Shown here piece after piece: positions 1 to 8,312 of a stretch of DNA of 64,000 nucleotides; position 1 is the first letter of the stretch, and every line of letters begins with the position of its first letter. The notes beneath the pieces were generated by a model. The model saw only the letters and a program-made list of their open reading frames with translations, was not told the DNA's origin and searched no databases. The position numbers and the translations under genes were made by a program. The DNA is from Rhizobium oryziradicis (GTDB lineage Bacteria; Pseudomonadota; Alphaproteobacteria; Rhizobiales; Rhizobiaceae), in NCBI RefSeq assembly GCF_001939045.1, contig NZ_MKIM01000024.1, positions 206,933 through 270,932 of the forward strand, given 5' to 3'.

Positions 1-1
1 G

Positions 2-304
2 GGCAAGCTGGTGGCCGCCTATACCAATATGGCCGATAATCATTATGCGCGCACGGCCGATTTTTATCATGGCGAGGTGCGCGAAGCCCAGGATGGCCGC
101 AAGCGCGGGCCTGACGGCATGTCGCTTGAGAATTTTGACATGATTGAAAACCTGATGTTGCATGGTGGCGTTGAACGCCGCGGCGGACCCATTGCCGTTC
201 ATGACGCAGCCAGCGACGCGCTTTACACCGATCTCACCGCTTTTGAAGAATGCTTGAAAGCACTTCAAAAACAAACGCGTGAAAGCCACCCCGCTTCAAT
301 CTGA
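2..304 (+). CDS. Partial gene, C-terminal 100 residues, unknown function
   Basis: This reading frame is open from the window edge to a TGA at 302-304, so only the C-terminus is present and the true start lies upstream. The residues look like a soluble globular domain with many charged residues and histidines, without a membrane segment. I do not recognise the family. A perfect inverted repeat about 20 bases after the stop looks like its terminator, which supports a real gene end here. Confidence 0.55.
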   Translation, partial: GKLVAAYTNMADNHYARTADFYHGEVREAQDGRKRGPDGMSLENFDMIENLMLHGGVERRGGPIAVHDAASDALYTDLTAFEECLKALQKQTRESHPASI

Positions 305-323
305 AGCCAGCGCAGTGAGCGTC

Positions 324-360
324 AATGCACAGAATCTCGCGACCATTCTGTGCATTTATT
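324..360 (+). terminator. Hairpin downstream of the partial first gene
   Basis: AATGCACAGAAT (324-335) and its exact complement ATTCTGTGCATT (345-356) form a 12-bp stem with a 9-base loop, followed by a short T-rich stretch. It starts 19 bases after the stop codon of the first gene. The U-tract is weak, so termination is likely but not certain. Confidence 0.55.
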
Positions 361-590
361 CGCAACAGGCTTTCGCAATGCAGCAACTCGACAAAGCGAA
401 TTTTTAAAAATGCAATTTTAACGTATGGTTTTATTACCATATTTTGAAGTAAAAATCTAATATACGCTATATATGGACACCCCCCATCCCCGAAACACCA
501 CAGATCGGGCAAGCAAAAAATGACGCAAGCTTCGCGCAAGTTTCAATCGTTAACAAAGCCTTAACGAAGCAAACAGAAAGAGGGCCTGCG

Positions 591-905
591 ATGAGGATCG
601 ACAGCAGCCTGAATAATTCGCAGTATCAAAGCCGCTACATTCAAGGCATTACCCGTGCTGAAGATGTTGCAGCCGAGCCTGTTACTGCATCCCGGTCGCG
701 CGCTGCAGGTGGCAATTCCACTGGCACCTTGCTTTCGGCATCGCTGGCCAACGCCTTGTGGAGCATTGACTCTGCCAAGAAGTCTGCACCCGTGCGCGCA
801 GAAACGCAAACGGCAACAGACACCGTTGACGACACATCCATAGCCTCCCAGACACAGCGGGTTGAGGCACGATATATGGAATATATGTATTCAGACGAGG
901 AATAG
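591..905 (+). CDS. Small hypothetical protein, 104 aa
   Basis: I do not recognise the family. The protein is rich in Ser, Ala and Thr and predicted soluble, with no signal peptide or membrane segment, and ends in an acidic tyrosine-rich tail (MEYMYSDEE). The start is supported by an AGAGGG Shine-Dalgarno sequence a few bases upstream, and the gene ends just before a textbook intrinsic terminator, so it is probably a real monocistronic gene. The 286 bases upstream are AT-rich and hold the promoter. It may be a short lineage-restricted rhizobial protein. Confidence 0.6.
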   Translation: MRIDSSLNNSQYQSRYIQGITRAEDVAAEPVTASRSRAAGGNSTGTLLSASLANALWSIDSAKKSAPVRAETQTATDTVDDTSIASQTQRVEARYMEYMYSDEE

Positions 906-934
906 CCGCACTCTTTGGTCGGCTATGCGAAAGA

Positions 935-963
935 GGGGCATGTGGCGGCATGCCCCCTTTTTG
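935..963 (+). terminator. Intrinsic terminator of the 104-aa gene
   Basis: GGGGCATG (935-942) pairs with CATGCCCC (949-956) around a 6-base loop, followed by TTTTT. It sits 30 bases after the stop codon of the small hypothetical gene and isolates it from the MerR gene that follows. Confidence 0.8.
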
Positions 964-1041
964 CGTTTTTCGTGTAGGTTTCGCTTGTTTTAAGCCTGCC
1001 AAGACCAATATCGTTGTCAGAGACAAACAAAAGAGGCAGCG

Positions 1042-1458
1042 ATGTACGGCATTGGTGAGCTTTCCAAACGGGCGGGCGTCAAAGTTCCCACCATTCGCTA
1101 TTACGAGCAGATGGGCTTGATGCCAGCACCAGAGCGATCGGAAGGCAACCAGCGACGCTATGGCCGCCCACAGTTGGAGCGCCTGTCTTTCATTCGCCAC
1201 GCACGCGATCTCGGCTTCAACATTGAAGCGATCCGCGATCTCATTGCGCTTAGCGGCCATCCAGAAGATCCCTGCACCACGGCAGACCTGATTGCCAAAG
1301 AGCATTTGCAAGATGTGCAGCGCAAAATTGCCCAATTGAAAAAACTGGAAGGCGAGCTGGAACGCATTGTTTCCAATTGCGCCTCGCACACAGTCGAGCA
1401 ATGCTATGTGCTGCGATCCCTGTCAGACCACACATTGTGCGACCACGACCATCAATAG
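1042..1458 (+). CDS. MerR-family transcriptional regulator, probably metal-responsive
   Basis: A 138-aa protein with an N-terminal MerR winged helix-turn-helix (GELSKRAGVKVPTIRYYEQ, residues 5-23, then the wing with RRY) followed by a long dimerisation helix (about 80-112). Cys78, Cys113 and Cys121, plus a C-terminal Cys/His tail (CDHDH), match the spacing of metal-binding cysteines in ZntR/PbrR-type sensors, where the cysteine near 79 is contributed across the dimer. The inference is a Zn/Cd/Pb-type activator, but no efflux ATPase lies nearby. The next gene, a broken cupin, begins 8 bases after the stop and is probably co-transcribed. The ligand is uncertain. Confidence 0.85.
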   Translation: MYGIGELSKRAGVKVPTIRYYEQMGLMPAPERSEGNQRRYGRPQLERLSFIRHARDLGFNIEAIRDLIALSGHPEDPCTTADLIAKEHLQDVQRKIAQLKKLEGELERIVSNCASHTVEQCYVLRSLSDHTLCDHDHQ

Positions 1459-1466
1459 GACCTGCC

Positions 1467-1922
1467 ATGCCCATCTTCAGGCCTGAAGACGTAAAGCTCG
1501 AACATGGAACTGGCGACGGCATCAATGCCGAGCTTGGCCCTTACGAAGCGCTGCTGCTGAGCGATGCAGGTGGGCTGACGCAATTTGGAGCCTTTGTCGA
1601 AACCCTGCCGCCCGGCTCTCGCTCGTCTCACAAGCATTGGCATGAGCAGGAAGACGAGTTGATCTACATGCTCTCGGGCATTGCCACCCTGCATGAAGGC
1701 GACACCATCAACGAGATGCACCCCGGCGACACCGCCACCTTCAAGGCAGGCGCAGCCCTTGGCCATTGCCTTGAGAACCGTTCAAGTTAGGATTGCACCT
1801 ATCTCGTGGTCGGCACCCGCTCACCAAACGACGTGGTGCATTATGCCGATAAAGATATGCGGCTCACCAAAGTGAATTTTGAGAAGATACGGACGGATAA
1901 GGCGGGGAATGTGATTGGGTGA
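1467..1922 (+). pseudogene. Cupin-domain protein interrupted by an in-frame amber codon
   Basis: From the ATG at 1467 the frame encodes a small cupin: the metal-binding motif HKHWHEQEDE and the second cupin motif (GHCLEN) are present. A TAG at 1788-1790 (codon 108) stops translation, but the same frame then continues without interruption for 43 more codons to a TGA at 1920-1922. The residues after the TAG (CTYLVVGTRSPNDVVHY) read as the expected terminal strands and tail of the cupin fold. The simplest reading is a recent single-base nonsense mutation or a sequencing error. The truncated 107-aa product keeps all apparent metal ligands but lacks the last strands. It probably shares a transcript with the MerR gene. 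Confidence 0.75.
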
Positions 1923-1974
1923 TTTGAGTGTTTCCTGACAAGAATGACGAACGATCATCATGCTGGATCCCTTG

Positions 1975-2733
1975 ATGAAAACAGTTCGCATTGCTGCTGC
2001 CCAAACGCCTGAATTTCGCGAAAACGTTGAAGCTGCTGTGGCCTATGCGGTCGATGTAACGATAGAGGCAAAGTCGCGGAATGCCCGACTCCTTTGCTTT
2101 CCCGAATGTTATTTGCAAGGTTATCTGCTCGACCAGCGCGCCCAGCAGTTTGCGTTCGACATTGCATCGCCAGAGTTCCTATCGTTAATCGCTCGACTTC
2201 CCAATGTGGACATGCTTGTCGCCATGGGAATGATTGAGCGGGATAAGGACGGGTTGTTCAATACCGCTGTATTAATCCAGAACGGCGAAGTGATTGGACG
2301 CTACAGGAAAACTCACCTGCTGAAGAGCGAGAGCATATTCACGGCAGGAACGCGTGTCCCTGTCTTTGCCATTGATCAACTACGCTTTGGTATGAATATC
2401 TGCTTTGATACCAATTTCCCCGAAGCCGCTTCACCCATTGCGCTTGGTGGCGGATCGCTGATTGTATGCCTCGCCAACAACATGTTACCGAGGCGAAAGG
2501 CGGAGGAGTTTCGCCGCATTCACAATCAGGTACGTGGGGAGAGATGCAGAGAAAGCGGCATGTGGTTGATGTCCTGTGATATTGCTGGAGAACGCGACGG
2601 ATGCATCTCATGGGGTCCAACGGCCCTTATCAACCCGGCTGGTCAGGTGATATCGCAACTCCCTTTGGAAGAGCCGGGCTTGTTGATCGTCGATATGCCG
2701 ATTGCAAAAGATGTCCAAGCCGTCAGTCCATAA
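1975..2733 (+). CDS. Carbon-nitrogen hydrolase (nitrilase superfamily)
   Basis: A 252-aa member of the nitrilase/amidase superfamily. The catalytic triad is visible as Glu44 (CFPECYLQGY), Lys112 (YRKTHL) and Cys143 (NICFDTNFPE), numbered from the ATG at 1975. These enzymes cleave carbon-nitrogen bonds of amides, N-carbamoyl compounds or nitriles; the substrate cannot be read from the sequence. An in-frame ATG at 1960 would add five residues; I prefer 1975 because the family begins directly with the first strand (VRIAAAQ). Its 3' end overlaps the convergent PhzF gene by 11 bases. Confidence 0.85.
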   Translation: MKTVRIAAAQTPEFRENVEAAVAYAVDVTIEAKSRNARLLCFPECYLQGYLLDQRAQQFAFDIASPEFLSLIARLPNVDMLVAMGMIERDKDGLFNTAVLIQNGEVIGRYRKTHLLKSESIFTAGTRVPVFAIDQLRFGMNICFDTNFPEAASPIALGGGSLIVCLANNMLPRRKAEEFRRIHNQVRGERCRESGMWLMSCDIAGERDGCISWGPTALINPAGQVISQLPLEEPGLLIVDMPIAKDVQAVSP

Positions 2734-3562
2734 GGCGGGCTTCGCCGGATACTCGAATGGAACTGCCCGGTATTGGCGCAATTTCTGCGCGAAGACGAGA
2801 GCGCATCCCCATGTCCTCACCTTGGATAACCTCAATCGCGCCACCGTGCGGCCAGCCGATGTCTCTCAGATAGCCCGCGAAAGCGGCCGTTGCTGCCCCT
2901 GTCGCTGGATCTTCATAGACGCCGCCGGAGGCAAAGGGATTGCGAGTGTGAAAAAGGCGCGGTGTTTCAGCGTAGGCAAGCAAGATGGTCACCAAACCTG
3001 CGCGGAGCATCAACTTGCGCCCGGCATCAAGATCATAGGTCATTGCCGCCAGCGCCTCACGCGACCGCAATGGCACGACAATATGATCGGCACCGCCATG
3101 GATGAATGCAGGTGCTATTGCCGGGTCCAAGTCATCGTGTGAATAGCCAAACAGTGCCATCACATCCGCCACGAGCTCAGGCGACGCTGGCCTGCTATGG
3201 GTTGGTGGTGATTGCAACGCCGCTGTCAGCAGATCTCCTGTCCGCTGTCCTTCTACTGTGATATTTGCGTTGTTGAGGATCAGCGGAAAAATGCCCGGAT
3301 CTTTTATCAGCGCCAGTGCCGCGCCAAGAGCAATGGTAGCATGACCGCAAAATGGCACCTCGGACTCGGGCGAGAAATAACGCACGCGCCACCCTCCATC
3401 CGTGGGGGCCGCAAAGGCTGTTTCGGAATAGCCGACATCCGCAGCGATCTGCTGCATCTCGGCGGTGTCGGGCAAGGCTGCACCGATCAAAACACCTGCC
3501 GGATTACCGCCCTTGCCCTTTTCCGAAAAGGCAGCAATTCTCAATATGTTCGACTCTGACAT
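2723..3562 (-). CDS. PhzF family isomerase-like protein
   Basis: A 279-aa PhzF-fold protein with the family signatures GNPAGV (residues 19-24), catalytic-type glutamate in YSETAF (Glu47), GHAT in the first half, and DPATGAA in the second. PhzF itself isomerises trans-2,3-dihydro-3-hydroxyanthranilate in phenazine synthesis, but the family is broad and no phenazine genes are present, so the substrate is unknown. I chose the ATG at 3562 because an upstream ATG (3601) adds a 13-residue stretch unlike the family. The gene is convergent with and overlaps the nitrilase gene. Confidence 0.85.
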   Translation of the reverse strand: MSESNILRIAAFSEKGKGGNPAGVLIGAALPDTAEMQQIAADVGYSETAFAAPTDGGWRVRYFSPESEVPFCGHATIALGAALALIKDPGIFPLILNNANITVEGQRTGDLLTAALQSPPTHSRPASPELVADVMALFGYSHDDLDPAIAPAFIHGGADHIVVPLRSREALAAMTYDLDAGRKLMLRAGLVTILLAYAETPRLFHTRNPFASGGVYEDPATGAATAAFAGYLRDIGWPHGGAIEVIQGEDMGMRSRLRAEIAPIPGSSIRVSGEARLMD

Positions 3563-3735
3563 CTTCAACCCATTCGCTTTGCTGTATGATCTTTGAAACA
3601 AACCAATGTGACGCTCACGCCCTCAGGTAGGCACGACTGCAGATTTTCCAACCTGCCATCGCGTTGTAATATTTTGAAAATAGAGTTCAAATTTCCTGAT
3701 CGCCGTTGACCGCTCCTGCTTTGGAAAACTGACCT

Positions 3736-4497
3736 ATGCCCAAATACGCATCCTACATCATCTGCACCTCACCCAGAAGCGGTAGCACCTTGCTGTGCAA
3801 GCTGCTGGCAGCAACGGGTGTCTCTGGCAATCCGGGGTCTTATTTTCATCGTCCTGACCTGTCGGACTGGATGGCCGATTGCAATCTGATGCCCGATCCA
3901 AGCCTATCTGAGGCCGAAATGCTTGAGGCGATATTTCGGGCGGTTCAGGCCAAGGGAAGCCTCGACACCGGCATGTTTGGCTTACGGCTGCAACGCCATA
4001 GCTTTGAGTTTTTCATGGAAAAACTGCGTGTTTTGCATCCCGGTCATGACAGTGATTTGCAACGGCTCGAGGCGGCCTTTGGGCGCACCTTGTTCATTCA
4101 CCTGAGCCGTTTGGACAAAGTGGAACAAGCGGTTTCCTGCGTGAAGGCAGAGCAGACCGGTCTGTGGCATGTTGCCCCGGATGGCACCGAGCTGGAGCGG
4201 GTGGCACCTGTCAAAGAGCCAGTTTATGATGCCGCCGAAATCCGCGCCACCTATGATCGGTTCACAGATTTTGACCTCGGCTGGAAAGACTGGTTTGAGG
4301 CGCAGGGCATTGAACCGCTTCGGATCACCTACACGACCTTGTCAGAAGACCCCGTCGGCTGTTTGCGAATGATTTTGGAGGCTTTGGGGGTCGACGCGGA
4401 CGCCGCCAATGGTGTGGTGCCGGGTGTGGCAAAGCTGGCCGATGCCACCAATCGGGATTGGGTGATGCGGTTTCGGGCGGAATTGGAAGCGCAATGA
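3736..4497 (+). CDS. Stf0-like sulfotransferase
   Basis: A 253-aa protein whose N-terminus carries a PAPS 5'-phosphosulfate-binding loop, TSPRSGSTLLCKLL (about residues 11-24), followed by sequence typical of the Stf0 group (GNPGSYFHRPDLSDW; FIHLSRLDKVEQAVSCVKAEQTGLWH; ITYTTLSEDP). Stf0 from mycobacteria sulfates trehalose at position 2; rhizobial relatives act on unknown sugars or polysaccharides. It stands alone with its own promoter region, and a palindromic repeat element follows directly after its stop codon. The acceptor substrate cannot be inferred from the neighbours. Confidence 0.85.
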   Translation: MPKYASYIICTSPRSGSTLLCKLLAATGVSGNPGSYFHRPDLSDWMADCNLMPDPSLSEAEMLEAIFRAVQAKGSLDTGMFGLRLQRHSFEFFMEKLRVLHPGHDSDLQRLEAAFGRTLFIHLSRLDKVEQAVSCVKAEQTGLWHVAPDGTELERVAPVKEPVYDAAEIRATYDRFTDFDLGWKDWFEAQGIEPLRITYTTLSEDPVGCLRMILEALGVDADAANGVVPGVAKLADATNRDWVMRFRAELEAQ

Positions 4498-4502
4498 CGG
4501 CG

Positions 4503-4605
4503 CTCCTGCATAATTCCTTAAATCGATTCCGATTTAAGGAATTATGCAGGAGATTTAAAGTGTTACAGCGTCCTTTGTGCGCCATATATGGCGCACGGCG
4601 CTGTA
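4503..4605 (-). repeat. RIME-like intergenic element, copy 1 (two palindromes)
   Basis: Two hairpins in tandem. The first (4503-4525 with 4530-4552) is a perfect 23-bp stem with a 4-base loop, core GCATAATTCCTTAAATCG. The second has outer arms TACAGCG (4564-4570) and CGCTGTA (4599-4605) enclosing a perfect 20-bp palindrome at 4577-4596 (GTGCGCCATATATGGCGCAC). It begins six bases after the sulfotransferase stop and ends ten bases before the stop of the convergent YcaQ gene, so it may also act as a bidirectional terminator. It lies in the opposite orientation to the three related copies at 16.3, 32.4 and 47.8 kb. Confidence 0.85.
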
Positions 4606-4615
4606 GAAACAGCTT

Positions 4616-5803
4616 CTAAAGCCAACCCTCGCCATAAACCACCCTGTCAACACCGGTAAATTTTGCCAGACGCCGCAATTCCGCATCCAGCTTTTCCAGC
4701 CGCCCGCTGGATGCTTTCACGCCCTTTTCCAGCCACAGGCGTTTGACATCGAGCGTGCCTGCCTTGCGGTTGGCCTTCATATCGATGCGGCCAATCAGTC
4801 GGTCACCTTCCAAGAGTGGAAAGACGTAATAGCCATATTCCCGCTTGGGCTCAGGCACAAACACTTCGATGCGATAGAAAAAGCCAAACAGGCGCTCCGT
4901 GCGTGCCCGGTCACGAATCAAGGGATCAAACGGGCTCAGAACGCGGATGCGCGCCGGGGGTGCGGGTGTTGTCAGCAACTGCGGCAGGTGTTTGGAAAGA
5001 GAAAAAGAGGGGCGCGGCTTATCGCCACTCAGGGGCATCACCAGCACTTCCTCAAGCTCAGCGCTGTGATCCTCCACCCATTGCTTCGCCTCTTGCGGGC
5101 TGACCAGATGCCAGAAGGCAGCAATTTCGCCAGAGGTGGCAAAGCCCAGGCGTATCAGCGCCTCGCGGCAGGCCCAATCCATAAATGCCTCATGGCTGAC
5201 CTCGGCATCAAAATGGCCGCGCGGAATGCATTTCTCACTGACATCATAGATTTTTTGAAAATTCTCGCGGCCTCTGATGGTGAGCTTGCCCGTTCGCCAC
5301 AGAAATTCCAGCGCGGTTTTTGACGGATGCCAATTCCACCAACCGCCGGATTTATGATCGCCCTCTTTCAGCTCCCGTGACAGAGCCGGGCCGCCTTCGG
5401 CAATGCGCCGATAGGTCTCCTCAAAAGCAGCCTCAAACCCCGGCTCGCGCCACTTGCGCCAACGCTCCAGAATGCGGCTTTCTTCGCGGGCAAAGCGGTG
5501 CTTCCAATAGGGAAAAAATACCACTGGCACAATCGAGGCATCGTGGGTCCAGTGCTCAAACAGCAGACGATCCTGCTCCAGAAGGGCGGTCAAATCCTCG
5601 CGCCGATAGGTCTGGTTGCGTGAAAACAGAATTTGATGATGGGCGCGCTCGACCGTGCCAATACTATCCACCTGCACAAAACCGAGATCATGGATCAGCG
5701 CCAGCAGGTCTTGCCGCGACAACGCCTTGCCGGGTGGGCGGCTGAGACCTTGTCGCTCCAAAAAAATCCGCCGTGCTGTTTGATTGTCGATCACATAAGC
5801 CAT
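4616..5803 (-). CDS. Winged-helix protein of the YcaQ (AlkX) family
   Basis: A 395-aa protein of the HTH_42/YcaQ family. It has the N-terminal ARRIFLERQGL segment, the QVDS motif (FVQVDSIGTVERAHH) that corresponds to the QxD catalytic motif of the E. coli DNA glycosylase YcaQ, which unhooks interstrand crosslinks, and the repeated winged-helix domains. The C-terminus (TLDVKRLWLEKG) is typical. The ATG at 5803 is preferred over an upstream one at 5851 because MAYVIDNQTARR aligns with family starts, although no strong ribosome-binding site is visible. Assignment as a DNA repair glycosylase is by family. Confidence 0.8.
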   Translation of the reverse strand: MAYVIDNQTARRIFLERQGLSRPPGKALSRQDLLALIHDLGFVQVDSIGTVERAHHQILFSRNQTYRREDLTALLEQDRLLFEHWTHDASIVPVVFFPYWKHRFAREESRILERWRKWREPGFEAAFEETYRRIAEGGPALSRELKEGDHKSGGWWNWHPSKTALEFLWRTGKLTIRGRENFQKIYDVSEKCIPRGHFDAEVSHEAFMDWACREALIRLGFATSGEIAAFWHLVSPQEAKQWVEDHSAELEEVLVMPLSGDKPRPSFSLSKHLPQLLTTPAPPARIRVLSPFDPLIRDRARTERLFGFFYRIEVFVPEPKREYGYYVFPLLEGDRLIGRIDMKANRKAGTLDVKRLWLEKGVKASSGRLEKLDAELRRLAKFTGVDRVVYGEGWL

Positions 5804-5887
5804 GCGAAAACGATAAATAATGTTCACTCTTTGTTCAAGGCAAAATTTCAACCCTTCGGCACATTTTTCGAAGGGTTGCGCTTTGGT

Positions 5888-6844
5888 TTAACGCTTGTCT
5901 GCCACCAGCTTTGCCATAATGCACAACAGCTCAAACATCATGGTGGCACCAGCAATGGCAGTCATGCCGCCGACATCAAAGGGCGGAGCCACTTCCACCA
6001 CATCGGCACCAACGATGTTGACGCCCTCCAGCAGGCGCACCATGGCTTGTGCCTCGCGGGTGAGAAAGCCGCCAATTTCCGGCGTGCCGGTGCCCGGAGC
6101 CATAGAAGGATCGATGCTGTCGATGTCGAAGCTCACATAGGTGGCACCGTCACCGGCAATGGCGCGGGCTTCCGCCATCACATCCTCGGGGCCACGGCGG
6201 GTGAATTCTTCCATATAGATAATGCGAACGCCCTGCTCTTTGGCCCAGTCATGCTCATCGGCGCTGTAGAGCGAGCTGCGAATGCCGATCTGCACCATGC
6301 GTTTCGGGTCCAGCAGGCCTTCTTCAATGGCGCGGCGAAACGGTGTGCCGTGGGTAAAGCGCTGGCCACCAAAATAGCTGTCATTGGTGTCGGAATGAGC
6401 ATCGAAATGGATGAGACCAACCGGCCGGGATTTGGCCACCGCCCGCAGCACCGGCAGCGTGGTGAGGTGATCGCCGCCGCCAACGAGCGGAAGCGCACCG
6501 GCTTCCAGAATGGCGGCCATACCATCTTCCATTTGCTTGAGCGCCAGCATCAAATCAATCGGATTGACGGTAAGATCGCCGACATCGGCAATATTGGCCA
6601 GTTTAAACGGCTCGATTTTTGAGACATGATGCACCCGCCGCATCAAGCTGGATTGATTGCGCAGCTCCCGTGGGCCATGGCGGGCACCGGCGCGATTGGT
6701 GGTGCCGCCATCCCACGGAATGCCGACAAGGGCGATGTCCAGCCCTTTGGCCGAGGTTAACAGCGGCAGACGCATGAATGTGGCAGGTCCGGCAAAACGA
6801 GGAATAGCACCGGCATCGACAGGCTGATAAAATTCTGAGGTCAA
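5888..6844 (-). CDS. speB: Agmatinase / ureohydrolase family enzyme
   Basis: A 318-aa ureohydrolase with the binuclear manganese ligands in place: His126 in GGGDH, Asp148/His150/Asp152 in HFDAHSD, and Asp240/Asp242 in SFDIDSIDPS. The enzyme hydrolyses the guanidino group of agmatine or a related compound to urea and an amine (putrescine for agmatine). The start is a TTG at 6844, chosen because AAGGAG lies 7 bases upstream and the protein then begins MTSEFYQP at the usual family length; no ATG fits as well. Guanidinobutyrase is an alternative substrate call. It is divergent from bioM. Confidence 0.8.
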   Translation of the reverse strand: MTSEFYQPVDAGAIPRFAGPATFMRLPLLTSAKGLDIALVGIPWDGGTTNRAGARHGPRELRNQSSLMRRVHHVSKIEPFKLANIADVGDLTVNPIDLMLALKQMEDGMAAILEAGALPLVGGGDHLTTLPVLRAVAKSRPVGLIHFDAHSDTNDSYFGGQRFTHGTPFRRAIEEGLLDPKRMVQIGIRSSLYSADEHDWAKEQGVRIIYMEEFTRRGPEDVMAEARAIAGDGATYVSFDIDSIDPSMAPGTGTPEIGGFLTREAQAMVRLLEGVNIVGADVVEVAPPFDVGGMTAIAGATMMFELLCIMAKLVADKR

Positions 6845-6979
6845 AATTCTGCTCCTTGGGTGGATAGCCTGCACATAGGAGCAAAGCTTTGTGCGGCTGT
6901 AAACCGCAAAAGACGGCATTTCCCTTTATCGCCGCGCCCGTTATACAGCTTGCCGAAACGCAAAAAGGATAGTCGCATC

Positions 6980-7657
6980 GTGCAGATCCACTTTGAACAG
7001 GTCATGGTTGCCTTCGATGGCCGCGTGGCGCTGGAGCCCATGACACTCACGCTGAGCGAAAAGCGCATTGGTGTGATTGGCCTGAATGGATCGGGGAAAT
7101 CGACATTTGCCCGCCTGATCAATGGCTTGATCAAGCCGACATCCGGCCACGTCACGTTGGACGGGTTGGATACGGTCAAGGATGCTAAAGCGGTTTTGTC
7201 GCGCACCGGCTTTATCTTTCAAAATCCGGCCAACCAGATCATTTTGCCGCTGATCGGCGATGATATTGCCATGGGGCCAAAGGCGCGAGGTTTAAAGGGG
7301 GCCGCTCTTGAGGCCGCCATTGCGCCTGTGGTGGAGCGGCTGGGCATCGCTCACCTTCTCAACCGACGCCCCCATGAGCTGTCAGGCGGCGAGTTGCAAT
7401 TGGCAGCCCTTGCCGCCGTGCTGGTGACAAAGCCTGAGCTGGTGATTTTTGATGAGCCCACCAACCAGCTTGATTTGCGAAACGAGCTCAAGGTGGTGCG
7501 CACCATTCGCGCACTCGAAGAACATGCCTTGGTGATCAGCCACGATCTCGAGTTTGTGGCAGAGTTTGATCGTGTTCTGGTGTTTGATCAGGCCCGCCTG
7601 GTGTTTGATGGCGATGCCGGCGAAGCAACCGCGTTTTATCGGAATCTCGTCACATGA
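6980..7657 (+). CDS. bioM: Biotin ECF transporter ATP-binding protein BioM
   Basis: A 225-aa ABC ATPase of the energy-coupling-factor type: Walker A GLNGSGKST, Q-loop in FIFQNPANQ, signature LSGGELQ, Walker B LVIFDEPTNQLD, and switch His in VISHD. The start is a GTG at 6980 with AAGGA upstream. Its stop overlaps the ATG of bioN, and bioY follows, giving the bioMNY biotin importer in which BioY binds biotin and BioM/BioN energise transport. The region between this gene and the divergent ureohydrolase is 135 bases; I saw no BioR-type operator there. Confidence 0.9.
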   Translation: MQIHFEQVMVAFDGRVALEPMTLTLSEKRIGVIGLNGSGKSTFARLINGLIKPTSGHVTLDGLDTVKDAKAVLSRTGFIFQNPANQIILPLIGDDIAMGPKARGLKGAALEAAIAPVVERLGIAHLLNRRPHELSGGELQLAALAAVLVTKPELVIFDEPTNQLDLRNELKVVRTIRALEEHALVISHDLEFVAEFDRVLVFDQARLVFDGDAGEATAFYRNLVT

Positions 7658-8259
7658 TGACCAGCCTGTATATCGAGGGTAACACCCTCTTTCATCGCCT
7701 TTCAACCTTTGCGAAGCTGGCGATTTTGCTGCTGACGGGCATCACGCTGGCACTGCTCTCCTCCCTCTGGGTGCAAGCGGTGGCGGCAGTCCTATGCGGA
7801 ATTCTCTATCTTTCGCTGGGGCTTGGGTTCAAACAAGCCTTTCGGCGCATTCGTGCGGTTGTCATCACTATTGCGCTGTTTGCCATGTTCAACGCCTTGG
7901 TGCTCAGCCCGTTCGATGCTTTGGTGAGCAGTTTGCGGCTGCTGGCTGTGGTGTTTCTGGCCGCCACCATCACCGCCACCACCAGCATTGCCGACTTTAT
8001 GGAAGCCCTTCGCGTACTGCTGATGCCACTGGAACGGCTGGGTCTGCTGAAAGCATCCGATGTCAGCCTGGCGCTGGGGCTTGTACTGCGCTTTGTGCCG
8101 GATATTGCCAATCGCTATCAGGCGTTGAAAGACGCCCACAGGGCTCGTGGTTTGACAGTCAGCCCGCTTAAAATGATCGGTCCACTGATTATTCTAACCT
8201 TGAAAGAAGCAGATTCTATCGCCGAGGCTATTGACGCCCGCGACATTCGGGGGCACTAA
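7654..8259 (+). CDS. bioN: Biotin ECF transporter transmembrane protein BioN
   Basis: A 201-aa membrane protein of the CbiQ/EcfT family, with hydrophobic helices near residues 15-60 and 65-90 and the cytoplasmic coupling region containing ARG (KDAHRARGLTV) that contacts the ATPase. The ATG at 7654 overlaps the bioM stop codon by four bases (ATGA), implying translational coupling. BioN links BioM to the biotin-binding BioY encoded 53 bases downstream. Confidence 0.9.
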   Translation: MMTSLYIEGNTLFHRLSTFAKLAILLLTGITLALLSSLWVQAVAAVLCGILYLSLGLGFKQAFRRIRAVVITIALFAMFNALVLSPFDALVSSLRLLAVVFLAATITATTSIADFMEALRVLLMPLERLGLLKASDVSLALGLVLRFVPDIANRYQALKDAHRARGLTVSPLKMIGPLIILTLKEADSIAEAIDARDIRGH

Positions 8260-8266
8260 ATCGAAA

Positions 8267-8276
8267 TAATCTATAA
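8267..8276. promoter_or_regulatory. Candidate BioR operator upstream of bioY
   Basis: TAATCTATAA matches 9 of 10 positions of the alphaproteobacterial BioR box TTATCTATAA. It lies 36 bases before the bioY start and 7 bases after the bioN stop, so bioY may have its own biotin-repressed promoter. The bioR gene itself is not in this window. Confidence 0.6.
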
Positions 8277-8312
8277 ACTGAAAAACTATCAATTTCTAAG
8301 TGGAGATGTTTC

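Noticed and set aside
4503..4605. Possible insertion sequence or CRISPR remnant from the long palindromes
   Set aside because: No transposase, no regular spacing of repeats and no spacers; the units are isolated intergenic palindromes of about 100 bases.
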